Assembly (NCBI GenBank): GCA_036850595.1
Contig: CM072161.1
Span: forward strand, 18,309,812 to 18,373,811
Direction: 5' to 3'
Origin: Rhyacichthys aspro
Lineage: Eukaryota; Chordata; Actinopteri; Gobiiformes; Rhyacichthyidae
DNA length: 64,000 bases
The notes below the pieces were generated by a model. The model saw only the letters and a list, made by a program, of their open reading frames with translations, did no database searches and was not told where the DNA came from. The position numbers and the translations under genes were made by a program. Below, piece after piece: positions 47,836 through 60,736 of the stretch (positions are counted from its first letter, which is position 1; each line of letters opens with the position of its first letter).

Positions 47836-50744
47836 GTGACTTTTAGCACAATATTACAGATGAGAAAAGTAACACACTGTCCCAAAATGCAATAATTCTC
47901 ATAATTTTAAAGAAAAACCTGGTTCTCCAGTTAGAGCCCATTTCAAGATTAATGTAAAGTCCATTAAACTAAAACTGAGCCTCTGACTGAATCAATTTGT
48001 ATGGACCCACATTAAAGCCATTCATTTTTTTGTTTCTTGTTGGACGTCTGTTGCTGATGAAAAGTCTTGAGAACAACACGGACAGAGCCAAACATCTTAG
48101 TTTTTTACGACGAGCATTAAGCCCAGAGCGTGTCGTTAAGAGCGACTCGTTACAGGCCTGTATTTATTTTATTGTAAAGGAAACAATAACCAACAACAAC
48201 AGAAACTGAAATCAACACCACGAAGAACAGAGAAGGGAAGATTTAAACTGTCACTGAAGCTGCTCATCCCTAACCTCAATGTAATCTATCCGTATTTGGA
48301 GAAATTGGTTGCGTTTTTCATTCGCAGTAGGTTTTATTTGCTGCAGATGGTTTGTGTCAAGGCTCTGTGCAACAGTTGATCCATGTTTTCTGGTTTGATA
48401 TGAACATCTTGATCTAATTCTCATTTACTCGGTGGTTAAATCACAGTCGATGAGTACAAAAGATGTGTTATATTTACAGCCAAATCTAAACCACCGATAA
48501 GATAATGATGGTTTTATTTGAATGAGAGGCATTTCCTTGAATCCTTGACACCACACACTCTTGGGTTGATCATCTCTTGTTCCCAAACCAAACTCCGGAG
48601 ACTGAGAGTGAATCACGGCACAAAAACAGACCGAAAGTGAGAGTCAGAGGCATTTATTCATTACAGAAATATCTGCGGGACTGGGCGGGTATAATTTAGA
48701 GGGTTTACATAAATACAAGTCGTGTTTGTCCAGATGAGAGCAGCGAGCAGTTCCTGGAAGCTGCAGAAATGTTTTTATATCTTAAAGTGTAGGTGCTGTG
48801 GTCCTAACACTTGGACAAAAGAGTGCATTCATCATTCATCTGTTTCCAGTGGATTTACTCTAGTCCTCGTCGTACACTTAGGAGACAACAGGTTCAGGAA
48901 AAACATTAGTTAACCTAATCCTCCAGGTTCATCTCAAACCTTGTGTTGTATTGTTGCATTAAAACGTGATTTCCAGAGCCAAGTGTCCTCTTTAAATTGG
49001 GTTGAGTCCTGCAGCTCTGCCTCATTTCTTCTTTGTTTGTCCCAAAAATGTTCTTTAAATCCTGTTCTGTCCCATTTCCTTTTCCCTTTTGATTTGTCCC
49101 ACTGGAAGAGGCCAGTTTGTGATCCATCATCATCCTTTTATTTCTTCTGACCGTATGTTTATTTCTATCTTCTCTTGTATTTGAATTGTTGTAAAGCTGT
49201 CGACGATAATGTACATGCCGTATCGTTTTGTATAGACTGGGCCCGAGATCAACTAGCACATGCTACGTGCTAAATGTAATTTGTTCTCATTTGTCAGGCT
49301 GCCTGTATTAGACACAGTCTCGTGGACCACTCAGTCACAACACTCACAGCAAATCCATTTTATGTAAACTTTTTTTTTTACTTTGGTGCATGCATTAGTC
49401 GATGATAAGCCCTCTGTATGAGTATGATTCAGTTCTTTCACTGCAGGACATTGTCAGGTTTTACGAGATTTACCCAAAAATGCCAGATTGAGGCAGTGTT
49501 TACAATCACATTCACTGACTGTAAAAATCATAACTTATAGTTGGTCACCTTATTGTGATTTTTTATTCCAAAGAAGAAGAAAAAAATCCAAACAAATTAA
49601 ATGTTTCAACTCACTTTATCAAGTCTTAGGTTAAAAGTTGGCCTAAATTAATTTTGTGTGTTGCCAAAAACAACAAATTTTAGTGCCAGGTCAACTACTC
49701 TGAGCATGCTCAGTCCACCACCTGTTTGTACGGGGTTTACCAAAGGATTCTGCAGGGGGTTTTGTGACCTCCTACAGATGAAATCATTGACAATAAAAAA
49801 GATATTAGCCAATTTAATGGTCTATATATTGGGTGTGTTTTGGATGAAAGACCATAGATAGTACTCATCTTTGTTCATTTGTAAAGGTAATTGTCTCATA
49901 TTAAATAAACAGATGACATGTACAGTGTTTTCTGTCCCTCATGTCGTTCTCTGAAGCTGTAATCACTGTGGTCACGCTCACCTCTTCCTTCCTTCCTCAC
50001 TTCCTCTTTCGTCCAGGATCCCTTCGCTCTCTCTCTTTCCCTAATGTCTCTGGACGCGCTGTTTTCCGTAATTTGCCGATTAATTCGAGGCAGATGTGGC
50101 TGTCGCTGCTGCTGTGAGTGCTGCGTGTGTGTTAACCCACCGCCGGATGTTTGACTTTGCCTTTTTCCGCCCAATTACCGCCTCTCAAGGACTCGGATAT
50201 GGACACGAGATAACTGCCTCCTGTTGGACGGCTCCTGCTCACAACACTTTCTCCACACAAACATTTCTTTCTCTGATTTTGGAGACAACCAGACTTGAGT
50301 TTGTTTATTTTCCTTGTAATATAGTAACTTTTAAAATGTAAGTGCATTGGTGTTGCAGGTTCCTTCTCAGCATCGTGAACAAATAGTTGTGTTAAAAAGT
50401 TTACATTTTTTTCAGTTTTGGTCATGTTTTATGTGTCAATAGACAAACAGATTTATTATTTGGGGGAAAAGTGCAGAGAATTCCTTATTTCTGAAAGTTT
50501 GTACATGTTTTTGGAGACAAGGAAAAGCTACAGAGACACTGCAGTTGTGTCAAAGGGATTATTTTTCGTTCATCTCTTGAAGAATTCCTGACATATTTAC
50601 CACCAGAGTTTTCCTCACATTTGAAGGACCACCATAGACTAATTTGTTGAGTCTAAAAGAACAAGTCTCCTACAGAAACAATGACGTCATTAAAATGCCA
50701 CAAAAGAGAGAGAAGACAGAAGAAAAATAAAAAGTATTTGGAGC

Positions 50745-50950
50745 AGACTTCTTGAAACTTGGATGCATTGTTAATAATTCAAATAAATGAGAAACATTCA
50801 ACTGTTTCTGTTTATTCCCATCTTTCTGAACATTAAATTGAAAGCTGCAGCGGATTCCTATAATTTAGAACTCAGTATTTGAGGCACAGGTTCTGCTTGA
50901 GTTTAATGAAGTGTAGATGATAAATACAATGTTTAAATTCATGAAGCGAG
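50745..50950. mobile_element. Inverted copy of the AGAAAGATGGGAATAA family
   Basis: The reverse complement of the 24.4-kb element is seen as TTGGATGCATTGTTAATAAT, TTTATTCCCATCTTTCTGAA, TTGAGGCACAGGTTCTGCTT and GTAGATGATAAATAC, in the expected reversed order. Confidence 0.75.
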
Positions 50951-51099
50951 AGCCGTACGACACTGACTAAAACTGTTGTTATCAAGAATGGCTTTGACAT
51001 TTTTCATGTTTTCTGTTTGAATGTGGTGTTTATCTGAAAATAAGGTGTAATTAATACAAAAAAATTGTTGTTTAATGTTTTAACATGTTTTTCGTGAGT

Positions 51100-51210
51100 G
51101 AAGATCTTCTATCGTCCAATCAGCTGACTGCAGTGTGGTGTGGTACAGTTTTGGGGACGCTTCAGACTTCTTTTTGGAGTTGCACCCTCTCAGTTCAGTG
51201 GAAACGAAGC
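51100..51210. mobile_element. Element fragment ending in CAGTGGAAACGAAGC
   Basis: It contains CTATCGTCCAATCAGCTGAC and the terminal CAGTGGAAACGAAGC, which resembles the end of the 24.4-kb element. A similar pair of phrases occurs at 60640-60736 (CTATCGTCCAATCAACG to CAGTGGAAACGAGGC), and CTATCGTCCAATAAAC occurs at 20820. Confidence 0.6.
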
Positions 51211-52645
51211 TTGGGTGACTTTCTTATCTGCTTTTTGAATGTTTCTGAACAGACTCCGTGGCAGCTGCTGCGTGAGTCAGAGTAAGAAAAGTTGTGTTTT
51301 GGGTTTTTTTTGCCCACGACTGAGTTAGTGTAGTATATATAGTATTCTCAGAGAAAGGTTTGATCAGTTTGCTGATGTTAAAGGGCAAAAAGAAATGGCC
51401 TTTTTAGCTTCTTATTTACAAAAACTGTGCAGGGTTTGGGGCTGAGCTCCAAGCAGCTCATTTCAAGAAGCCAATCTAAGCATGAATAGATTTAAACTTT
51501 TGCACCCTCTGGGGATGTTGTTGTTACTTTTTGACATATCAGGACTCTAATCACCAGCAATGCTCCACTCCCACTGTTCATTACATAAAAATAGCTCTCT
51601 TTTTGTGTTCTTGCTCATAAATAAAAGTGACATCATGAATTAAAACTGTCATGTAAAGAGTTAAAGTCTAGAAAATGATTGAATATTTGGTAGTTTTGAG
51701 CAGAGCTGAAGTGCTTTAAGAGGTTTATGGAGATATACCTAGAAACTCTTTGTACATTAAGGCTTCCGCAGAGTCAGTGGTTCCACTAATCTCACTTAAA
51801 CCACATATTTTCACATAAACATCATCGCTGACACCTTCCTGTAAATTCCTTTTACACACACATCTTTAAATCCATAACTCTTTGGCTCCTTTGTCTAACG
51901 CGTTTCCTTATTTTGCCCCGACACTGGTTTCTCATTTCCTGAAGCATCCACATCTCAGTTTAATTTGCTTGTTAGGGCCGAGCGTGGAATGAATGTAATG
52001 TGCGTGTTTGCGTTTATGTTTGGGTGTTTTCATGCCAACTGCAAACCACAATGAACACGCTCGCAGCCGTAATAACAGGGAATAACAGCGAGCGAAGGGA
52101 AACGACAGGAAAGAGAAATGTGGAGGCAGGACTGGAGGGTAAGAGGTTTTTAAAGAAATGATGTTCAGAGATGATCTATGTCAACCTATTGAAGCTAAAT
52201 TTTAAATAAAGACGTTGTAATTGTACGTCTGTGATGCCATTATGGGTCAGACCAGTGAGAGTTTCTGCCTGAAAAGAGCTCCTCATCCTCATTTTAGACC
52301 AGAACTAGAGTTTTAATGATTCACAAGCTCCAGAGTTTGGAGTAAAACGTTCATGTTTGCACTGTAACCTTTACACTCCAGAATACACCACTTCTCTTGA
52401 TACAAAAACAACATTTAAGTCCTCGGTCACAACCTGTATCCACGTAACTACCACACTACTCATATAATAAAGAATACAAACCAACACACTGGACAATAAC
52501 AGAGCTGTATTTGTACAAAATAGACTAAAATGACCCCACTGTTTCATACGACATGTTCTTTTATTCTAAACTTACAATCTTAAACGCTTCTAATTGTAAA
52601 CAAACATGGCCGCCGCTGACAGTGAGGTTGCACACAGAGGGATCA

Positions 52646-52659
52646 GTGCCCTCTGCTGG
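52646..52659 (-). promoter_or_regulatory. Possible CTCF-type motif
   Basis: The - strand reads CCAGCAGAGGGCAC, close to the vertebrate CTCF core (CCASYAGRKGGC). It lies about 11 kb after the fgfr4 3' end. A single motif match in 64 kb has little weight by itself. Confidence 0.25.
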
Positions 52660-53927
52660 ATAAAAGTTACACCGGGCTGCTTTAAAAAGATGCTAAAAGT
52701 CAAATATAACAGGACTTGTCAAATGTAGTGTGTACAGAGGTGTAGCATCAGTTTAGCAGATGCTCTTAAGGTCATGGTTATTTTCACATGTTGGCATTTC
52801 CTGTTTTATTTTGGTACTCACCTTGTGCCTCGTTTCAGGTCACTTCACTTCCTGGTCTCTGTCCGCCTTCTCTGCCCCGTCCTGATGTGTTTCACCTGTG
52901 TTTTCTTCTTCCTATAGACTTCTTCCCATTGTTCTCTGCCAGATCGTTTCGTACCTTTGCAGCATTTTCTTCTTGCGTCTACTTTGTTTCTTACCTTTGA
53001 GTCGAGTTCTTTTTCCATTATGCCTACTTTGACACGGAAGGCCCCCAGAAAGAGTCCATGTCTATCGTTCTATGGAAATATCACTGTACAATGCATTTAT
53101 AGTGTAGGGCTTTAATATTTATAATGAACGAGGATAGAAGATGTAGCTCCATGAAAAAGCAGACATCTCTCTCTCATATTTGCATTTATTTTATCTATAC
53201 AACCCACAGCCCATTACAGAGTGAAACCAGGAATATCTAAGCTGTGATGCAATCTAAAAATACTCTTTAATTCGACATGTTTTCCCTTTTTAGTGACTCA
53301 TAATGCATTAAAAACACCTATATCTTGTTGCAGCACTGAAGCCTGTAAGTCTAATGAGCAGCAAACTATTACTTTACTCAACAATTTAACCCCACATTTT
53401 GTGTATTTGTTTGTAATGTAATTATTTTTTATATGCATCTCACATAAGAAATAAGAGTGCTCAATAACTTAAGGGCCCTTTATATAAACCTGCAGTGGGG
53501 CCCCTCATCATTACCTTATGCCACTTACAACATTAAATCGAGCTCAGGTTTGTTTTGTATTTTTGTGCTTTACTCCACAGACGGGACCATAAATAAGAGT
53601 TAAATTAGAGTGTGTTGAGACAGTTTTTCCTGATGTCGATGTAAACAGAGTCAGACACAAACCCATCTTTGACACAGAGCTCCTGAGGAATGTGACAGCG
53701 GCGTGAGATTTAGCAGCGGATACAAAGTATGACTCAAGAAGGAAACAGATGAACCGTGTGACGGGGTTAATGTGGATTTACTGCTGCTTCTTCGGCCCGG
53801 TTCATGCAACAGGACTCAGTCTTTTTAAAGGTCTTGTGCTTGTTTTGCTCTCAAACCCATTTTCTTGTCCTAGTCTCGGACATAAAGACCAACCGAGACC
53901 ACAACGGATTTATCTCTCTCCATCATT

Positions 53928-54616
53928 CTAGACTAACTCTGTCTCCTTCACCAAACACTGACCTCCATGAGTCTGGACCTGGTCTAAGACTGGACTAACT
54001 CTGTCTCCTTCACCAAACACTGACCTCCATGAGTCTGGACCTGGTCTAAGACTGGACTAACTCTGTCTCCTTCACCAAACACTGACCTCCATGAGTCTGG
54101 ACCTGGTCTAAGACTGGACTAACTCTGTCTCCTTCACCAAACACTGACCTCCATGAGTCTGGACCTGGTCTAAGACTGGACTAACTCTGTCTCCTTCACC
54201 AAACACTAACCTCCATGAGTCTGGACCTGGTCTAAGACTGGACTAACTCTGTCTCCTTCACCAAACACTGACCTCCATGAGTCTGGACCTGGTCTAAGAC
54301 TGGACTAACTCTGTCTCCTTCACCAAACACTAACCTCCATGAGTCCGGACCTGGTCTAAGTCTGGACTAACTCTGTCTCCTTCACCAAACACTGACCTCC
54401 ATGAGTCCGGACCTGGTCTAAGTCTGGACTAACTCTGTCTCCTTCACCAAACACTGACCTCCATGAGTCTGGACCTGGTCTAAGTCTGGACTAACTCTGT
54501 CTCCTTCACCAAACACTGACCTCCATGAGTCTGGACCTGGTCTAAGACTGGACTAACTCTGTCTCCTTCACCAAACACTGACCTCCATGAGTCTGGACCT
54601 GGTCTAAGACTGGACT
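53928..54616. repeat. 62-bp minisatellite array, right copy (about 11 units)
   Basis: Unit starts recur every 62 bases from 53958 to 54578. The consensus and orientation are the same as in the array at 5.5-5.9 kb. Variants include AAGTCTGG and GAGTCCGG, which are not seen in the left array. Open frames across it are translations of the repeat and are not genes. Confidence 0.96.
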
Positions 54617-57600
54617 TGCTCAGCACTTTTAAGTTTGAATTATTTTCCACTGAACTGCCTCTGTTTTCATTCTTAATCCCACACATTTTATATAATTATT
54701 ATTTGTTGAGGCATATACTTAGAACAAATACTGCACGTGTTGTCTGTCCTTTTTTTGTTGACCTTGAATGACTGACCTGGAGTGGAGCTCTGTGAGAACG
54801 AGCTGAGCCTGTCGGGACGTGCTGCTGAAGCTTTAATTGTGCCCTGACGGTTTTATTGCCTCCTTAGCTCCAGGTTCTTGGCGGCTCTTCCTTTTCTCGA
54901 GTGTTGAGTGTTGACAGTGAAAACAAGACGGGGACCAGCGCCGGGAGGAAGGTAAACACACTCACGTTCTCCATAAAGCCTGCTAGCCCAATGAGCAAGG
55001 CTTATTTTAAATTTGGTTCATTTTCTCATTTCTCCCACCTGCAGTTGAAATGTTAAATGATGATGGCTGAATGTAAATCCACCTCAGGTCAGGCCAAAGG
55101 AGAGGTCACTGTGGGACATAATGACAGCATCAGAGTCACATTCAGCTACGATTTAAGATGACGCTTCAGAAAAAGAGTTGATCATGATCATGTCTAAAAG
55201 GTATTTCATAAATCCTGCCTCTGGATCAGCCCTGCGTTACTTTACACCACACTTCTCCACAACCAGGACAAATACTGAGCCCAATTATGAAAAAGAAATC
55301 GTATCTTTGCATTCTTCTATCATTTGCTTCTATATTTTACCATTTTTTCTACGCCTCAAAGTCTGTCCATGTTCCTTTTTCGGCTACAGATGAAAATGAT
55401 CCCCTATGGCACATTCACATGATGCACAGTCCCATTTTAAATAAACATAATGAATAAAATATTGCTTAATACAATTGGTGAAATGATCATGGCTTTTATC
55501 AAACACTTATGGAACATTTTATTATCAAACCTGCTTCAGTTCACCGTCTCACTGTGGGTCGCCTTTCTGCCTCGTCTCCATTTCAGCCTCATTTTGAGCA
55601 AACAAACTTTAAAAATGAGGCCCCTGAAAACTTATGAAGGAAGTTTAGTCAGGAATCAGACACTTTTCTAACAAATAAAAGCGAAAATTCAAGAAAATGT
55701 ACTATCCCTTTGACCGAACTGCAGATTTGAAAAACATTGAGGACATGACAATTACATCTTCTGCTTAAATGTTATTCTCAAAGATACAACAGTTTTTGGT
55801 CTGTCCCTCTGAAGAGCTCTCCTTAGACCTCTCTGTGCTCTCTCTGTCTCAACGTCGGACCTCCCGGTTTCCTCGGAGCCGGGCCTCAAACATGGCTCCC
55901 AGGGACGTATGACCTGTGAGCTGAAGGCCAAAGTTCAGACTTCAGAACGGATTTACACGTCCCTCCCTTCAACGGAGCACAAAGAAGCATTGAGTCGAGG
56001 TTTTCTCCACAACATTCACTTCAACAGGAGCTGGACCTTTGCTTCTGACACAATACGAGCTCTTTTAATATTTATAAGAACTGTTTATCTCAGAAAAGAC
56101 ATGGAACCTGACTTTTTGTGAGTGATAAACTTCTTTTGGGGTAATTTGATCAGATATTTTCTCTTTCGGTCAAAATAAGGAAGTGGTGCTGCTACGAGAC
56201 TCTCAGTTTTTATTAAGCCATATCATCAGAATCTCTCCAAGGTGTCCCACATTGTCCTGCATTAACAGACTCATGGTCCCACATTTGGTTTGTTAAAGCT
56301 GAAATACCCAGTTTAGTTTTTGCTGTTCCCTCCTCAGCCCCATCACTCTCCTCCAACAGCAGCGTACTAACCTTTCCTGCTTCTTTTATTTTAAAAAAGG
56401 TCAAATCGGATCAATTTTTCACCACAAATACTAATACATTAAATCAAAGTTTAGAGCTGACCTGATACTTTTATCTTTGGAGTTTACCGTTGTAGACTGT
56501 AGTGATCCTGGAATTATCTTAAACACTGCGTTGAAGCATTGACAACATTTATCTATGTTTCCTTTGCTCCCATTTCTCAGTTTTTATCTTTTTTTGAGCT
56601 CTTTTTCTGTAAAATAAGACGTATTTTCCAACAAAATAACCCATTTCTTTGGTTTATTTCCTTGTTCCTTCGTTGTTGACATCAGTGTCGACCAATGGGA
56701 GCGCTCCTTTTTACCTGAAGTGAGCTGTGATTGGACAAAATCCTGCTGTGATCATTCTCATCTATTAAAATCCTTAATTATAAAGACTAGATCACTTCTT
56801 AAAGTCACATTTTTTCACAGATGATTCCTGTTACAATAAGCTTTAGGTGATTACACTGAAAAACTAAATGCAACAATAAAAAATCACTAATAGTTTTTTA
56901 ATTGAAAAGCCCAAGAAAAATTAAATGTAAGACTGTTTATCTTGATCTCTATCTTTAGTGATTAAAGTTTAGGGAGTGGTTTGAAACACAGTCTTATTAT
57001 ATTATTTTTATATTAAGTTTTTCCACTGGGCTTTTTCCATCCGTCTGAACTCAGCTGAGGATCCACCTGTCGCTCCAAATCGTTCCCGAATCCCGACCAG
57101 GATGTGGGAATGTGAGAATATGAATGACTCGGCAGAAGTGAAAACAGCCTTTTATCGGAAGAGTCATTATGCGCTGGATGAGTTTGTGATGGTTTCTGCA
57201 GAGAAACGGTTTGATGTGTTTGAACAAAGGGAAGTCTTCTGTTTTCTTTGGCGTGTCTCTGCTGTTTTTCAAATAAATGTGGTTTTGGGCTTCATTATTA
57301 AAAAAAAAAAAAAACTGAAACATTTTAAGTTCAGTCTGACTTTGGCCTCATTGTCAAAGTAGAAAATAAAGACGTGTCATTATAAAAACTCACAGATAAG
57401 CAATTTCCTAGAAGTGGGAACAAACCGAGGAGTGTGGTCTAACCCTGTTCCATAAAGACCAGTGTGGATCAGGAAATACACCAAGGCCACACAGAGAAAG
57501 ATACTCCAATAAATAAAGACACACTCAGAGAAAATAGTCTGTATCTGATAAAACATTTGAACCACCGTTTTAAAATTTGTGCTTTTCCATTTAAGGTTGA

Positions 57601-58839
57601 GCTGACTTCATGGAAAACCTCTCGGACGTATAAAGTGTTCCCACCTTCATCCCACAACAGGAGGTGGTAACAGAGGCGTCACAGTTGGAGCATAAATGGG
57701 ACAGCTCAGTGTTGGGGTAAATCATATTAGGTACGGAGCAGCACTCTTCTTGGGTTTCAGTCGATCTCATGGAGCTAATTCTCTGCTGTAGCCTTGTGCT
57801 TTTGAAATTATTAAATGCAACAAGGAGAAAACAAGAAACAAGAGTCGATTTGGAGCCTAAAGGTCATCATAAACTCATATCAGTGTCATGAAAAGGAGCA
57901 TTAAACCTGCTTTTTAGACCGTACCTGTTTAACAATTCTCCAAACTTTTCCAACTCTTCTCCAAATTTCCATGACAAAAAAATCTGTTCATCATTTTTTA
58001 CTTGTTTTCTCCAAAAAAAAGCCACAAAGCCGTCGGTATTCTTCCCTGAAACAGTAACTGCTCAGAGTACATCCTGCTGTTAGTGATGTGCTAATTAGAT
58101 CTGGCCTGTGGTTGTTGCCGTAATCAAATCTATCCGGTGCTGCGGGACGAGGGGCTGAAACCGGAGCTCCAGTCCAAAATATGCACTTGGACCCTTCCCC
58201 AAAATCTGTTTCAACTCAGGACTTGGCATCTGTCCACTCCACGTGAGACGTAGAGACTAAAGAGCACTTATTAAAGCTCTCAGTCTTAATACGGCTCTAA
58301 TATCAGTCTTGTATCTTGTCGTTCAGGATTACTATTTGTTGTCACCTCAGCGAGTGAGGTCTACACGACTTATCACCAAGAAATAAAAGGCACAGGAGGA
58401 GAGTTTCTTCTTTCTTCAGGTTTCTTTAAAGTTGTTTTACTTCAGAGCGTTTTCTCTCCACTAAGGTCTGCACGAAGAACTCACAAATTGTTGGCAGTAT
58501 TCATTAGGTTCAGTAACTTTTGGTTTCGGACTTTCTCTGACGCTGTGTCTCCTGTTCATGGCTTTTATTGTGGTCAATGTGTCTCTGCAGAGGCTCATTT
58601 TACAGTTGAACTGGAGAAATACAGTAATCAGACTGGAGTAGGGCCTATAGAGACATGTTATTATTAATATTGAATTAATACAAACAGATGAAACTTCAAA
58701 TGCACTGTTTAAGACATGATTTAAATCACTATAACGCTCATTAGGAAACAGTTGGCTTCAGAAAGGGACATCTGTCGTAGTGTAGAAATAAAAATAGAGC
58801 CATTCAAAACATAAAACAACCTAAACTATGTGTTTTATG
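54617..58839. other. Intergenic stretch, no gene recognised
   Basis: No exon and no clear repeat array, apart from simple A/T runs (for example A14 at 57301). A non-repetitive block at 58075-58160 has GTGCTAATTAGATCTGG and GCCGTAATCAAATC. Open frames are all under about 95 codons without recognisable domains. Confidence 0.5.
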
Positions 58840-59000
58840 TGTTTTTAAACCCGACCGATTTCTGTTTTCCTCGTTTCTTAAAGTGTTTAATTGACCGTGA
58901 CCTTCTTCTTTTTGTCCAAAAGTCTGATCTATCACAAATTAACCAGACCTTAATTCAGTTTGGTCCGGACTGAAACCAAAGAGCAACTGTTTGGTACGAT
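58840..59000. mobile_element. MITE-like repeat, GTTTGGTCCAAAAGTCCGAAC family, copy 2
   Basis: It shares, in the same order, TTTTTAAACCC, TTTGTCCAAAAGTCTGA, CAGACCTTAATTCAG, TTTGGTCCGGACTG and ACCAAAGAGCAACTG with copy 1. The 3' end is lost. Confidence 0.6.
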
Positions 59001-60139
59001 AATAAAAAACATGGCCCAGCAAATAAATGAAGTGCTAAAATGTTTTGTTGGGACTGGGCGGTAAATAGGGACATATGGTCACCTACCTGCTCCTAAAAGA
59101 GAGCAGCTGAGCGTGAGTCACTCTCAGAGACGGACGTGTATCTCTGACTCAGCGGCGAGTGGTGGGCCTCTGCTGTGTCCTGAGCCGAGGCAGGAAAGAG
59201 CAGCACGATCGGGAACGCTGCAGCCATCAATCCGGGATTTGTCTATTGTTCCTCAGTGTCCCGTGACTGGACTTTAACACTGAACTCACACTTCCCGGTT
59301 TTGAGGACCACCCACGCTTCTGGATTACATTACGCCTCTGTTTAAGTGAATGAAGCCTCAAATCTGGTTTAATAAAGATAAAGGTATGGCTTCTCAGTGA
59401 TTAATTTTTTTAATAAATCACTTTTCGATGTCAGAAAGGGCAGCTCTAAAATAATATAATATCTACACTGGGTTAGAAAGGAGAGCCTAAGATGCACAGG
59501 TCCCAAACCTGGAGAAAAATGAAATAGAAGTCAATAAACATGCAAAAAATAAGACCTTAAGATGTCATCTAGGCTTCTAAATCAATTATTTTAATAAATG
59601 AGTACGTCCAGCACCTACTGGAAGTTTTGAACCATAAATGCTCCCTTTGGCCGTTGTGTTTGTCAACTCTGAATCAATGGGAGAAAATTCTACAAGCAGG
59701 TTATTCAGCTCTAATGTCATGCTGTTATTCATGAGGAATAACATTTAACATGAGGACAACCAAAGTTTTTGTAAAGACAGTAAATACCCACAACGACACA
59801 GCCAACTGCCTGCTTTGATTTTATTTTTAAAAAGCGAAACTGGACAGATTCTCCACAGAAGCCGACCCCCTTCGAGGCAAACGTGATTTAACAAAGATCA
59901 GTCTAATTTCTTTAAAAATCCTTGACAATAAAGTCTAGATGGCATCTTAAGGTCTTTTTTTTCAAAAGGATTCATTTTATAACATGCTGTCAGGAGATTT
60001 TTCTTCCAATTTAAGGAAAAAAATGGGGAATGTCCTTTTAATGCCACATGTTCTTGTCTTTAATTCAACCTGGAGAGACTCTGAAACAGACAAAAGATGC
60101 ATTTGTATAATGTTTGTTTCAAGGTAAAGTTTGGTGCTT
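59001..60139. other. Intergenic stretch, no gene recognised
   Basis: Unique AT-rich sequence. The phrase CTTAAGATGTCATCTAG (59560) recurs inverted as AGATGGCATCTTAAGG (59935), with related sequence between. This may mark the arms of a decayed inverted-repeat element of about 400 bp. Confidence 0.4.
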
Positions 60140-60505
60140 AGGAGAACTGTCCTATGATGGATGAGAGGAGGCTAGACTCTGGTGATGCTGAGGAGAAGTG
60201 CTCCACTGTTGAGATGATGAGGCGGAGGAGACGGAGCAGAAAGGGCACATGGGGTTTTGTATCTGTTTACACATTATGTCTATTTGTGTGATGTTTCCAG
60301 CTGTCCCGGACGCATCTATGTCCCGGTCTGTTTGCCCTCGGAGTGGATCCTCCTTCTGTGGTTCTCCCTGAGGTTTTTTCTTTTTTCCAGTTTTCTGTCT
60401 GGAGGCTCTAGGGACAGGGGTGTTGTCCAGTACAGTCTGTAAAACCCTTTGAGGCAGCTGTTGTTGGGATATTGTGGTGTACAAAAATAAATGTCTAACA
60501 GGCTG
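60140..60505 (+). mobile_element. LINE 3' tail, second copy
   Basis: Noncoding 3' end of the same general family. It has CCTGAGGTTTTTTC, then TGTAAAACCCTTTGAGGCAG, CTGTTGTTGGGATATTGTGG and a terminal AATAAA. No ORF2 remnant is recognised upstream, and the short antisense open frame here is not a gene. Confidence 0.65.
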
Positions 60506-60639
60506 ACTTTACTCTTCAGCTTCATTTCATTGCAGACATTCACTGCAATATTTCAATTTGTGCAGCAAGATTTAGTCAAAACAAGAAGAAGAAGAAACAG
60601 CTGCTTTGTTTGTTTGTTTGTTTTTTAAAGCTTCATTTG

Positions 60640-60736
60640 AGCTATCGTCCAATCAACGCTGTACCGGTCACTTTCGGGGATGCGTCGTGGTGATGGAGCT
60701 CAAACGTGTGCCGTCCCGCTGCAGTGGAAACGAGGC
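60640..60736. mobile_element. Element fragment ending in CAGTGGAAACGAGGC
   Basis: Second copy of the CTATCGTCCAAT to CAGTGGAAACGAGGC segment, in the same orientation as 51100-51210. It is short and without coding content. Confidence 0.6.

Larger units (their letters stand above)
47836..53927. other. Intergenic stretch, no gene recognised
   Basis: No exon is recognised. Notable items are an inverted family element (50745-50950), an element end (51100-51210), a non-repetitive block at 50030-50175 and a possible CTCF-type word near 52650. The rest is unique AT-rich sequence. Confidence 0.5.

Noticed and set aside
54480..54686. - strand open frame over the right 62-bp array
   Set aside because: It is the array read through in one frame. 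The 62-bp unit is not a multiple of three, so no stable protein repeat results.
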